Part shown: positions 43,106 through 54,330 of the stretch, in pieces
Layout: each line of letters opens with the position of its first letter
How positions within the stretch are numbered: the first letter of the stretch is position 1
Origin: Monosiga brevicollis MX1
Taxonomy: Eukaryota > Opisthokonta > Choanoflagellata > Craspedida > Salpingoecidae
Direction of reading: 5' to 3'
DNA: 64,000 bases
NCBI RefSeq assembly: GCF_000002865.3
Contig: NW_001865040.1
Span: 1,248,174 to 1,312,173 of the forward strand
Notes under the pieces: generated by a model
Told to the model about the DNA's origin: nothing
The model's database searches: none
Seen by the model: only the letters and a program-made list of their open reading frames with translations
Program-made: the position numbers and the translations under genes

Positions 43106-46100
43106 ATGGCCGCGTCCGTGCAACCGCAGCACCCTCAGCAACCTGTAGCTCCCGAAACAACCGATACTGAGACGCGTGGATCTATTCCTTATCGACTCGA
43201 TGCCAGCGGTCGGCTGGTGAACCATAGCTTTCTTGGCACCGCCCGAGATTTGAGCAAATTTACCGAGGTGCGCCTCATGCATCCTGCGACAGCCAACCTA
43301 TGCTCTTTGCCACCCTCACCGACAAGTGTGTCGTCCACAGATGCCCGAGCCACGCGTACCGACCCCTCCGAAAGCTGGTACGACTCACCTCGTCGATGGT
43401 GCCAGAATCTCTGCTCCTGGCCAGGCTCATGCCGTGCACCCCCACCTTCCCGCCCGACATTGTGCAGACAAGGCAGGGCGGCGGCCACGTCGTTCGCGCT
43501 ACAGAGCTGAGCCCATAGATCGCGAGGCACGCTCTCTCAATCACTGGGATGCCACGCTGAAGGAGTGGTCGCGCCAAGAGCGTCACATTCGTGAGCGCAC
43601 CGGTCAGGATGGCGCCACCCTCAACATGAATTCCCAGGACCTTGTACGCAGCAGTTACAACAAAAGGTTGGCCGCACTCATCCGCAGGCCCTTGCATGAT
43701 TCTTGCAAGTTGATCCTGAGAAGCGCGCCCGTCAACGCCACTCACGTTCACACCATTTGGTTGAGTAGGGAACAGCTGGAGCGTGCCATGCCTGAGCTGG
43801 AGACAGGGAAGGGATTTCGCTATAAATCGGAGTTTTGGCAAGAAATCCCCGTGTCGAAATCGGGCCTCAATTTTACCTTGTCCAAGGTAGGAGCACGCGC
43901 CGGCGCCGGCGCCGGCTTGTCACTAGATTGATGCACCGCCCTCACGCAATCGCTCTGGCCTAGGCTCAACGTGGTCAGCACCCGGAGCTTGAGTATCAAG
44001 GGCGGCCCTCCATCATCGACCGAGAGGTGGGCCATGGCCCCGCTCGGCACCCAACACATAGCTGGATGGACCGATCCCAATACCTCCATGAGCGCGAAAC
44101 CCAGCTCGAGTCAAATTTTGATGATTTTCAACGCCTTGAGCCCGACTATCGCAAGTTGTACATTCGTGGCGAACCAGCCGTCTTTGGTTCCGCGCCCAGC
44201 TCGGCGCCAACCGAGGAGGATGACTTGCTTCTTGGCCTTGCCCAAGATGACGCAGACATGGAAGACTTTGCCAGCTATGAGCAGGCCCTTGACGATAAGG
44301 CTGCCCAGAGCGGTAAACCGTCAGAAGCCGATGCTTCCGGCATCCAATCGGTTGACCCTCTGGTGGAAATGTATCCATGTGATCCTGATGAGCGAGCTCA
44401 TCAGCCCAAGCGCTTTTTTGAAGGCTGTCGCGTGGTTTTTCATGCCCACTGCAAAGAAAAGGTAACCAAGGCCATAGAACTTCGCAACGTCGGCAACACG
44501 GTCGTCTATTTTCAATGGCATCGCTCTGAGCGCGACAACGCCCTTGGGCGTCACGAAGATGACATGCATCGCTTCTTTCTCGACTGTGAAAGCGGTGCGT
44601 TCGTGACTTGAGCAATGCCCCTCTTTGCATCATTGCCTCCGTCGCCACCCACTCCCGAAGTGGGCGCTTCCTTGCGCTTGGCCTCTGACCGTGTCTTGAC
44701 GTGGCTGTATGCCAAATTTGTAGGAGCCATCTTGCCCAAGGAATCGCGCATTCTCACTGTAGCCTTTGTGAGCTCCAAATCGGGCGTCTTTTCCGACGAA
44801 TGGCGCCTACTGGTTCAGCCAACCATTGGGCATGCCTATCTGACTCTTGAGCTCTGCGGTGTCACAAAGCAGCATGATCCACAAAAGGCCGTGCGTGAAG
44901 CTCAAGAGACTCGCTTGGCACGCCGTGCTATGGAGCGCAGCCTTCGTTGGCTGGTAGAGGACATCGTATCTCGGTACGGCCCCAAGTCTGTCTGGTGGCT
45001 GCACTCTGCGTGCTGCCTGCATGCTTCTCATGTTTTGAAATTGGGTACATGGCTTTTGATAGGGTTGACAAATCGAATGGGCGCCATCTGCGAGTATCCT
45101 TGACTTCAAGCAGTGCAGATTCCTTTGCCCGGATCAATGAGTCACTGGTGTGTGCGTGCGTGTGTGCGTGTGTGCGTGCGTGTGTGCGTGCGTGTGTCCG
45201 AGCATGCCTGGAGACTTGGCTTTGCCCATGTTGACACGTTGACTCCTGAGCAGGAGGGGCGCCTGCTTGCTTTGATAACTTGGGTATCATGGGACATTGT
45301 TTTGTACAATCTCGGTTCTTCTGCACTCATGCCATTGCAATGTGACAGGGACAAGGCTATCATGCCGAGGTGGAGCTATACCTGAATCAGCTCTTTGACG
45401 CTGTATGGACCCATATTCATGACCGAGACCGTGAAACAGTCCAAACGTCGCAGTCAACATCACGTCCCAAGCGCCGGCAGGTCGCTGAGGTGGCTGCTGC
45501 GCCCGACGCTAGCGCGCCAGTCGCCCCGGCGCGGCCCAAGTGGACTCGGTCCTTGACCGAGCTCTTCGAGGTGGGTGGGCCTTCCGTTCTCTCGATAAGA
45601 AATGCCTTGCTCCCTGCGAGGCGCGTTGTTTGACCTTTTAGTGTGCACGTTGTCAAACTTTGATGATACGCGATAAAACGACTCATCTTTGTCGCTCGAA
45701 AATATCATGTCCTGTCGTAGCTCATTCAGACAGTGCTCGAGGATGACGCTCGTGAAGGCTTTCTGAGCGAGTATTATCGGCTTGTGGATGGCATGCAATG
45801 TCCGCCTCAGCCCCAAAATTTTCTTGATTCATTTCGTCTTGGGTGCGTGTCAACGCCATGCATGCGTGCCAGAAGCTTGCTCATTTCCCTGTCTTTGCCC
45901 TTCTCACCTTGCCCCTTGACCTTTCTTTGTGTCTCTCGGGTTGCTCGGGTGACTTTGCGTCTTGTAAACTGATTGCGCAGACGACAAGTCGTCGTGGAAA
46001 GTCTGGATCGATTTTCGACCATTGCCTTTGACGTGCGCACGACCATGGGACTACCAGCCCGACAGTTGACCGAGCAGGAGGTTGCTGCCACCAAAGGTCA

Positions 46101-46534
46101 GCCGGGCCGACCAATTGAAGCGTATAGCCACCTTAAGCTTGCCCTCGATCGGAAGTTGCTGGTGCCCTCACGATGGTTGTGCTGCACAGGCGTACGTAAG
46201 GAGTTGCGTGTCAAGTCGGCCACACGCCGGACACCGAGTGCAAGACTCCGCAGTGCCCAACCCTCTGAGCCTAGCGTTGAAGAGGCGTTGCCTACTCCGA
46301 CGGTCAACTCTGCAACCTATGCCCGCTATCATGCCAACCTCAGGCTCATGGTGAGCTGCTGGCAACTGACGTGCCGTGGACACTCATACACCACTCAGCG
46401 ATCTGATCTCACCCTTGCTCCGTGCGCTCGTTGTCTCTTCCGGTCCTGTTTTACAGGCACGCGACATTGTGTCGGATATGATCATCAAGCTGGCCGAGGC
46501 CGTGGAGGTGTCGCGCCAGCAACCTGCACCCTGA
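43106..46534 (+). CDS. MYCBPAP: MYCBP-associated protein (MYCBPAP; axonemal central-pair type)
   Basis: Starts MAASVQPQHPQQ. Key blocks resemble animal MYCBPAP: NHWDATLKEWSRQERHIRER with a MNSQD stretch, LETGKGFRYKSEFWQEIP, a GxPSI segment, an Ig-like/MSP-type beta region (VTKAIELRNVGNTVVYFQWH, FFLDCESG) and GAILPKESRILTVAFVSSKSGVFSDEW with a following beta strand (LELCGVTKQ). Later exons hold LYLNQLFDAVWTHIHDRD, LIQTVLEDDAREGFLSEYY and a last exon ARDIVSDMIIKLAEAVEVSR ending at 46534. In Chlamydomonas the related protein FAP147 is, as I recall, a central-apparatus component acting with the MYCBP homologue FAP174, so a flagellar role is likely. About nine exons; one intron holds a GT microsatellite. 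The region near 43290-43520 is poorly conserved and its exon borders are uncertain. Confidence 0.87.
45149..45197. repeat. GTGTGC-type microsatellite in a MYCBPAP intron
   Basis: Imperfect GT repeat with regular C interruptions (GTGCGTGT units). Confidence 0.9.
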
Positions 46535-46854
46535 TTCTCGTGGCACTAGAGCTCCGTGGCGCGCGCGTTGTCGCTATGAATAATTGTGTTGGCCTCAACT
46601 TGTTCGATGGTGCATCTCTTCGGCTTGTGTTATGCTTCTGTTGGCACCTTCCTTCTTCCTAAACGACTCGATAGCATAATGTGTCTGGCCTGCAAGCGTT
46701 GAGTTTGATGTCAACGTGGGAGGGGTCTTGTGTTGCTCAAGCAGCCATCACAAATTGCAATCATGCCTACTCAAATCGTTTCAGCACTCGATTCGACTCT
46801 GTTCGGTTTATCACGCTTCGCCGAGTCCACTGCCAGGCACCCGGCAGGGCACTC
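46535..46854. other. Convergent 3' intergenic stretch
   Basis: 320 bases between the stops of MYCBPAP (+) and carnosine N-methyltransferase (-). Nothing recognisable beyond presumed short 3' UTRs. Confidence 0.55.
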
Positions 46855-48926
46855 TCAAACCAGTGGCTTGCGGGCTACAAAAAAGACTGCGCGATAAGAA
46901 TTTTGTAGCATGCTGCGTGGATGGTTCATGTACGGCACAGGCACGTCTCGCTCCTCGAGCTGAGTGCATGAGAACTAGATGAGTCATGGCGCCCTCACTT
47001 CTCCCCGACCCAGCTCCCAGCAGTGCCGATGAAACTTGGGGCCTGGCGAGGTTGAGGAGTCTCGGCTTGGCTTACCTCGATCTGAAAGCCCGTGGTGAGA
47101 AGGACCTCTCGCAACTCCTCCCAGGTGAGCTCAATTGACATCTCCTGAACATGCCAAACAGTGTGTGAGGCAGGATCACAAGCTGGAAGGGGGAAGGGTT
47201 GAATTTGTCGCTTGATGCAGCCGACATAACATACATCGCGTCGGTCCTCAAAATGGTACAGCAATGGGCCAATATTAAACAAGTAGCCGCCCGGCTTGAG
47301 GATTGCAAACATGCGCTGTGTGGGTCCACTGTGGGTGAGACTGGCTCAATCCGACAAGCCGTAGGTGGCTTTGACACACATGAGAACTGAGTCCTCCCAT
47401 CCGTGCAAGCAGCCAAATACCTCAATGAAGCCAATGATGTTTGCGGCACAATCAAGGAAGAAACAAGACACAATGCCATCCCAGCTCGCCTCGGCTGTGT
47501 AAGATTCCAGAAAGTCGCCAGCTGTCATTGAAAAGTTGGTTTCGGCTGGGATGGCGCTCACGTCCACGTCTGGGATGGCCACGCTCAGCAGCTGACGTGG
47601 TATCGAGGAAGCGCTTTGCAATGAGAGTCATCACCGATTTGCAAGCGCCCCCTCAACTCATTTACCCCCCGCCTTCACCCCATGCACAATCTGTTCTTCC
47701 CCCACTTGCATACCTGATCCTCAGCTGCGACACAGTTGGAATACATGTGGGCAAAAGGGAAAACTGGGATGGCACCACGCTGCCCTCCGAGGCAGTTGAG
47801 CACGAAATTGGACGCAAAGAGCATGTAGGCGCTCCATTCGTTTCCTTGACTGGAGTAGCCTCGGTGAGCCAGCTCCCATGGAAGCCGACCAAGCCCGCAA
47901 CCCGGTACCAAAAGCGAGACCTCACTCTTTCTACCATGTCAGCACAGCGGTAGCAGATAGGAGTGTTCACCAGCAGTCCCAATGAGCCTACTAGCATTAT
48001 CAATCAGGGGCAAGCGAGCAAGCACGTCAAAAGGATTGATACTTTGGTGCGTTGGCAAAAGCCTTGTCCACCGCATCTAACAGGCGACCATAGCTGTGGT
48101 CCCGTTCGCTTTGACCCTATGTAAGAGGAACAGGCCCAATCAGCCGGGCAGTTCATAGTGGAGAAGTGTGGAGTGTGGGCACCGTTGCTTGCAGCAAGTG
48201 GTCAAGCTCAAGTGCACAGCCTCGGCCTTTAAACATCAATGCCGATACACCACACCATGGCAACCCGGCACACCCCACCTCGGCTGACCAATCGCGATAA
48301 AACTGCTTGATGGTCGTATAAACTTTGTCCATTTCAAAATCGGTCGGTGGTCCGTCTGGTTGGGGTGCGGTGTTTGGAGGATCAATCTGCACACCAGCGG
48401 AGTGATCATGGGAGTGATGCCCAGACGAATGTCCAGAGTGCTCAAGTTGCTGTGTTGACGGTGCCCCTCCTTCGTTGGACGAGGCTCTCTGCTGGGAGAC
48501 CACGGCTTCTCGCAAAGCCTGTGCCGGGGTGGCGACTTGGGCCTCCGCCTCGGCAGGATCAAAGAGGCCAGATTGAATGGCGATGGTTTTCACCAGTCGA
48601 TCATTGGTGACGATGGCATCCTGGCTAATGCGCCGCAGCTTGCGAATGAAGGTGGACACGCGAGCCTGTTGAGAGCGCGGTAGGCTTCGATAGCTGTTGC
48701 GCGCGCGCATGACCCGCGCCATGGCATGCGTGCTGTAGTATTGCAGGCAGCGTGCCACGCGACGAAAATGCGCCTATCACAAGGGGGTCACAGAGGCAAG
48801 CCGTGAGGTACGCGCAATGACCCAAACTCGCCGCACGAACGAGCCGTGTGCCACAAGCTGCAGGGCAGGGCAGTGCAGCTCACGGGTCACACACACCTCC
48901 TCTTGAGCTTGTTCGTCTGCATCCAT
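46855..48926 (-). CDS. CARNMT1: Carnosine N-methyltransferase (N2227 family)
   Basis: SAM-dependent methyltransferase; animal CARNMT1 converts carnosine to anserine. First exon 48926-48897 encodes only MDADEQAQEE, then (acceptor GTGATAG) AHFRRVARCLQYYSTHAM. Then come SYRSLPRSQQARV, EMDKVYTTIKQFYRDWSAE, GQSERDHSYGRLL, the SAM-binding loop LLVPGCGLGRLPWELAHRGY with SSQGNEWSAYMLFASNFVLN, NFSMTAGDFLESY, WDGIVSCFFLDCAANIIGFIE, ILKPGGYLFNIGPLLYHFED and SIELTWEELREVLLTTGFQIE. Reading on past this point gives an early stop at 46995. An intron at 47075-46960 leads in phase to a better last exon, LEERDVPVPYMNH...SYRAVFFVARKPL, matching the conserved FVVRKP end of the family. A His/Ser-rich insert (HSGHSSGHHSHDHS) lies in the N-terminal half. 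About seven exons. Confidence 0.93.
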
Positions 48927-49391
48927 GTTTGAGATTTTGATTTTGATTTTGATTTTTTTTTTTGAGAAAGTAAAATACAAAAAGTGTAACGGTTCAACAG
49001 TTGGATGTTGGCCGCTGTTTTGTGCGGTTGTCCCCGTATTCACCTCTTCAGTGACGTGGGATGGCGTGCATGATGGGATACCAAGCGCTTGTTTGCGGTG
49101 AACACACCGCTTGGGCTTTTGGTTACCTTCCTGATTCGAGCGCCGCTCCAAAACTCCAATGTGAAGAGAAAGTGATGTAGATAAAAGTCCATGAATTGAG
49201 TTAGAGGATTTGGGGGAGGGGGGGGGGGGGAGACACGGCGCAGCCGTGAGCGGAGGAACATGGGCACGACAAAAGAGTGGGCAAGAGCAAGGCCAAGCCA
49301 AGATGTTGGCCGTGGGACAAAGGTACACGAGCAAGGCCTATTTGAATGCCTGCTCAAGTGAAATGCTGATGGAGGGTGGATGCGGGGTTCT
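48927..49391. other. Intergenic stretch between tandem minus-strand genes
   Basis: Promoter of CARNMT1 plus the rhomboid 3' UTR. Has tandem ATTTTG units at 48934-48952 followed by a T-run and a G-run at 49217-49231. No gene recognised. Confidence 0.5.
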
Positions 49392-50909
49392 TCAGGTTTG
49401 AGAGCCGCTGCGCTTGATGGGAGAAGGCGTGGCGGGTGCGGAAATGCTGCGCGTGCGGGGCGGCGTCGCAGGTGCCAGGGTTTGACTACTCCGCAAATCT
49501 GCGATAGGGCTGATGGGCGAACTACTACGGGAGTCGCCAGCTCGCGCATCATAGGCGCCCGGTGGCGGCGAGCGTCGGCTGCGCGCACTTCCTCGGCGAC
49601 TCGCAACGGGCGTAGAGAACTCCACCATGGGCATGGCAAGGCCGTTTGTCTCCATGGCAAAGCTGTCTTGGCTACCGTTGCGAAAGGAGGGGTGGGCAGT
49701 CCCATGGACGCCATTCTCGCCCTCTTGCACGGTGGGCAGACGGGATACGGACACAAAGCCTTGCCAGACAGCAAAGCGCTGAACCAGACCAGTGCTCTCA
49801 AGGTTTTGCACGTGTTGATCAGTGAGCTGTACAAAGCGGAGCCAGCCCTGAACGTAGCAAAACCCGACGGCAAGACCCATAACGTGGCACCAGAATGTGG
49901 CGGAACGAAAGAGCAGCGAGAGCAAGAGCAGGACGGGGGGCATGATGGTGATGGGCAGCTCTATGGCCGGGCCGATGCTGATGCGAGTCCTTTTCACGAT
50001 AAGAGCAACCAACCAAGCCCACCGGTGATGAGATGGCGCCGCCATATCAAAGCAGCGACAGCAGACAGGGTGATGCAGACGATGGCCCAAATGCAAAAAA
50101 CAAAAAAGAAAACGTACTGGGCGGTGAAGCTGTAGACCCAGATGACCATGCACGCGAGAACGTTGCCGGAAAAGCCAGTGGCACAGCCGTACCAAAAGGA
50201 TGAGTCTTCACCGTAAAAGATGGCAGCAATGCCCGTGAGAAAGAGGTAGTAGAGGCCCAGGAGAAGAGTGACGACGAGGAGCAGGTATGCAAAACGAAAG
50301 CTGCCCAAGTCCTTTTCAAGCTGAGGTGCCACCATGATGAAGGCGCAAAGGTTAAAGGCCAGGTGGAAAATATCCCCATGTATCAAGGAGAATAAGAAGA
50401 GTCGTTGCACTGTGGAGGCAGGCATGGCAGCATGCGCGCAGGTGAGGCAGGGACAGAAAAGGGGGTGTTGCGCGTCGTTTGATGTTGAAATAAAAAACGA
50501 CAACATATTCACGTTTCAAGCAGATAGTGCGTGCATGACTAAGCGAGTTGGCCTGGCTCATCCTGTATGTTTTCAGTTGTGGTAATCCAGCCCAGGGGCC
50601 ACATTGGGATGGACGTACACTGGAGCTGCATGACGACTTTGAAAGGGGTGAGGCAAAGGAGTGTCAGCAAGGGGCTGAATACTTTGCTGACCAAGTAGAA
50701 CCCCAGGATGAGAAGCCAAACGCTCCTATTCGGACAAGGCGCGGATAGGCAGGTCAACTCCGCTGTGCCGATGAATCATGTGTCAAGACTTGTAGCTTTG
50801 GCCTGTTGGCTGGGAGGGGGGCTCACTACGAACGCCAATCCGCAGACACATACTTGGTCACAAGAGGCAGAGACGCCAAGAAGGCATGCAGAGTGTATAA
50901 GAGCGCCAT
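49392..50909 (-). CDS. Rhomboid-family intramembrane protein (RHBDD2-like)
   Basis: Four exons (50909-50854, 50725-50619, 50409-50118, 49977-49392) join in phase to 347 codons. It is a polytopic membrane protein: TM1 (TKSVWLLILGFYLVSK), then QRLFLFSLIHGDIFHLAFNL (the conserved TM2 histidine region of rhomboids), two further spans (FAYLLLVVTLLLGLYYLFLT), the catalytic loop GFSGNVLAC (Ser135) and a last core span WCHVMGLAVGFCY (His183). Both members of the Ser/His dyad are therefore present. The C-terminal 110 residues are cytosolic-looking, rich in S, P and R (SRRGSARSRRSPPP), with likely phosphorylation sites. The overall layout and length resemble RHBDD2, a Golgi rhomboid. The first exon has only 18 complete codons; its donor GTATGT and the acceptor GAATAG were chosen because they alone keep the frame. 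Confidence 0.87.
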
Positions 50910-51976
50910 GTTCACGGAGCACGGAGCACGGGGCAAACGTCGCGGGGCGAGTGATCTTCTAGATGAGCCGCAACAGTATTGGCGGGTGGGAAATGGAAGT
51001 GATGATTGAGAAATTGTTATCAGGGCTGCAATCGCAACGGCATCGGTTTGCTCGGGTCGGTCTTGGTCGGCACTCGTCAAGTGTATGCCTTAAATGACTC
51101 TGCCAGTTGCGGGAGAGGTGCAGCACAGTTCACCTGCGGCCATAGATGTACACACCGTTTTTTGCTGATCAAGGCTCGCGCTCCCTGCACGCAAGTGCGT
51201 GCAGGTGAGAATTGTGCGGCACCACGGTGCGAATATAGCCTGCTGATGGACCCGTGTCCAAACCCACTGTTCAAACGATCAATCGAGTGACAGCGGGCCA
51301 ACTGACAGGCAGGAAGAGCCGCAAGAGGGGAGACGAGGCCAGATGGCCGCCCCTGTGTGAATGGAGGCCACACAGCAAGAAAGAAGCAAGAGAAAGGGGA
51401 AAAAGGCGTTCAGGTTCAGTTGAAACAAAACATGGAGCGACCTTCTTTTTTTTCTTCCTTTGTTGCCGTTTTTTTTCTGCTTCTGTCACGGCTTTTGGAA
51501 GTGTGAGCGCGTGCATCTGCAAGTGGCAGTCCTTGACTGATGATTGCACTACGTGCAATGAGTGTCTTTTGGCTGCTGTTTTCTCTTTTGATGCGGGTGT
51601 CGTGTTCAAGACGCGAATCAAAAGTATTTTTTTCAACTTTTGGAAAGAAAAAAGAAAAGAGGGAGCAGTTGCTGTTGCAAACAACGAGTTTTAAGCGAGT
51701 AGAAGAAAGGGCAGAAACGAGTGGAATCAGGGAAGAAAAAAGGCATCCCACGAGCACTAAAGGCAGCAAAGTACACGCACATCAACGCCAGCGAAGAGCC
51801 AAAACTAAAAAAAGCAGGCAATCAGGGAAACAAGCAAAGGAAGCAGGCTCGACATCCAATGGCGGCGGCGACAAGTAAAAGAAAAAGGAAAGGACGACGA
51901 ATAAACGAGGCCAAAAGAGCCACAGGGATGATTGCAGGGGCCAAGGACGCCGCAAGGGATAAACAGGACACCAAGC
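50910..51976. other. Intergenic stretch, 3' of eIF4A and 5' of the rhomboid gene
   Basis: About 1.07 kb. The part nearest eIF4A (51380-51960) is purine/A-rich on the plus strand, that is T-rich in the sense of the minus-strand genes. No coding exon with recognisable homology on either strand. Confidence 0.5.
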
Positions 51977-53592
51977 TTAGATGAGGTCAGCAATGTTCAT
52001 GGGCATCTCCTCGATGCTAGTCGAGTAGAAGGACTCAATGTCGCGCATGACGCGCTGGTCGTCGGCGGTGACAAAGTTGATGGCAACACCCTTACGACCG
52101 AAACGACCGCCACGGCCAATACGGTGAATGTACTGCTCACGGCGGGTGGGCAGGTCAAAGTTGATGACCAGGGAAACCTGGTGCACATCAATACCACGGG
52201 CCAACAGATCGGTGGTGATCAGGACGCGAGAGCTGCCCGAGCGGAACTCGCGCATGATGACGTCACGCTCAGCCTGCTCCATCTCGCCGTGAATGGCAGA
52301 GACGGTGAAGTCACGGTCACGCATGGCGGTGGTGAGCCACTCGACTTTGCGGCGAGTGTTGCAGAAGATGCACGCCTGGGTGATGGTCAGCGTCTCGTAG
52401 AGATCGCAGAGGGTGTCAAGCTTCCAGTCCTCACGCTCAACGTTGACGTAGAACTGCTTGATACCATCAAGGGTGACCTGCTCCTTCTTGACAAGGATGC
52501 GGATGGGGTCGCGCATGAACTTCTCGGTCACCTCCAGGACCTCCTGGGGCATGGTAGCCGAGAGAAGGACGGCCTGGATGTCAGAGGGAAGAAGACGGAA
52601 GATGTCGTAGATCTGGTCCTTGAAACCGAGAGAAAGCATCTCATCAGCCTCATCCAGAACGAACATCTTGATCGTGTCGGGGTTGAGCGCACGACGGGAG
52701 ATGAGGTCCGAAACACGACCGGGGGTACCGACGATGGCATGAACGCCAGTCTCGAGACGGCGCATGTCCTCGGCAACCGAGGTACCACCGATGCAAGCCA
52801 TGACCTCAGCGCCCATGTACTCGCCAAGGGCCATCATGACCATGTGGCTCTGGTTGGCCAACTCACGAGTGGGGGCCAGGATGAGGGCCTGGCACTCACG
52901 CTTGGTGGTGTCAATGTTTTGCAGCACCGAGATGGAGAAAGGAAGCTCTCGGCGATCTTGTCCCAGTTGGACTCGATAACGCCATCGGGCTTCATACCAG
53001 CGGGTCCATCGTCACTATCCCAACAACAAACACCACATCATGCTGTGAGATGTGCGGAATGTGTGCAGCGCATACAGCGAGCATGCGATCTTTGACAACG
53101 TGCTTCTCATCGGGGAAAAAAAACGCAATGCCAGCCCTCGCTCTCAAGAGAAAAAAAAAACGTCAAAAAGCAATTCCACCAGATCCGTATGCGCCCTCAC
53201 TCGGCCTGGGTCTGCCCTCTCCTGAATCGCCCAAGCTTTTGCATGCCAGATCAAACAAAACAGAACGCCTCCGTCCGCCAAACATGGCCAACATGGTGCA
53301 GCCAGCTAGCCAGCCGGAAGCCTTGTTCTGTGCGCGCTCGTCTCGTCTCGGGTCGCGACCCCTTGAGCGCTGCAGCATTCGATACCGATATGCGGGCGCG
53401 ATGCGCGAGGGGGTCTTTGACCAACTTAAGCGACGAGACGAGGCCACGATGCCCCAAAAGCCCAAAGCCCATCCCTGACACGGCCTCGTGCTCAGGCGGA
53501 CGAAGGAAGAGCGCCGCACAAGCGCCGAAGAACGGTAACGCAAGAATGAACCCCCCAAAGAAAAAGGGCAGCTGGTCGACTTACGCTGACAT
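51977..53592 (-). CDS. EIF4A: eIF4A DEAD-box helicase with a missing motif Q/Walker A segment
   Basis: The eIF4A RNA helicase unwinds mRNA 5' leaders in the eIF4F complex. An 8-base first coding exon (53592-53585, ATGTCAGC, donor GTAAGT) joins an exon from 53014 down to 51977: [27 protein letters not shown], as in eIF4A. Downstream are APTRELANQ (Ia), [34 protein letters not shown] (DEAD), LLSATMP (SAT), [31 protein letters not shown] and [13 protein letters not shown] (VI), ending MNIADLI. Between AESF and FSISVLQ about 50 residues are lacking. This is the part that should carry FDDMxL, the Q motif and AxxGTGKT, and the two sides are in different frames at about 52942. No GT-AG intron explains it. 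As written the gene would not encode a working helicase; a local assembly error in an essential gene is the simplest explanation. Confidence 0.9.
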
Positions 53593-54330
53593 ATTGGGGG
53601 TGAGGGAAGGGTTTTGATCCGGTGATGAAAAGGAGATCAGAAGGGTTGCACGAGGCAAAAAACGGGAAAAGGGCAGCGGGGGAAGGAGCTTGAAATGACA
53701 CGAGGGCCAGAAAGAGAAAAGTGGATGGTGGTGTGGCGTGCCCCTCTTGATCGAGCCACCTCTGATCCACACTTGACATGCATGCCTAAAGGTTGTCAGG
53801 CTTCTAAAAGCTATACACCTGCATGCACAGCTTCAGCGGCTTTGCTGGTGTTGCGTTGCACGCGTCGTCGCTGACTTTCTCTCTCTCTCTCTCGTAAAGG
53901 GGAACACGCGGGCATGGCCTCGTGGGTCGGTGGAACGGCTACTTGGCGTCTACGCTATCATTTTAGTCATAAAAATATACGCAATTTCATTCAGTCCATA
54001 TGTCAGATTTTATCCGGCCCAAGGTGAGCAAGCAAAAAGCATCGGCAGCAGCAGCAGAAGACAAAGGGGGCTATCTTTGGAGACTCCCCCCTTGCATAAC
54101 AAGTGGACTGTTGAGTCAAATTCTTTGTGTTTTTTTTTGTCTCCCATTACATTTGGTTAAAAAAAAAAAAAAAAAGGATGGTCGACTGAATCAGATTCGG
54201 GTTTGCCAAGACTGCTCGGCAGTAGCATGGCGGGGAACGAAAGACGGTTGCATATGAGATGACAAGGCTGATCGGGTTGAACCTTGGCAGGCTCCAAGGA
54301 GAAAAGGGGATAAACGAGCCAGCACGGAGG
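53593..54330. other. Intergenic stretch 5' of eIF4A, 3' of RARS
   Basis: 738 bases between two minus-strand genes, containing the eIF4A promoter. Features a CT repeat at 53879-53895 and an A-run at 54159-54176. No gene recognised. Confidence 0.5.

Noticed and set aside
46995-47075. Read-through C-terminus of carnosine N-methyltransferase
   Set aside because: A spliced last exon further on restores the conserved family ending.
51932-53095. 387-codon plus-strand frame opposite eIF4A
   Set aside because: Antisense shadow; the minus strand carries all helicase motifs.
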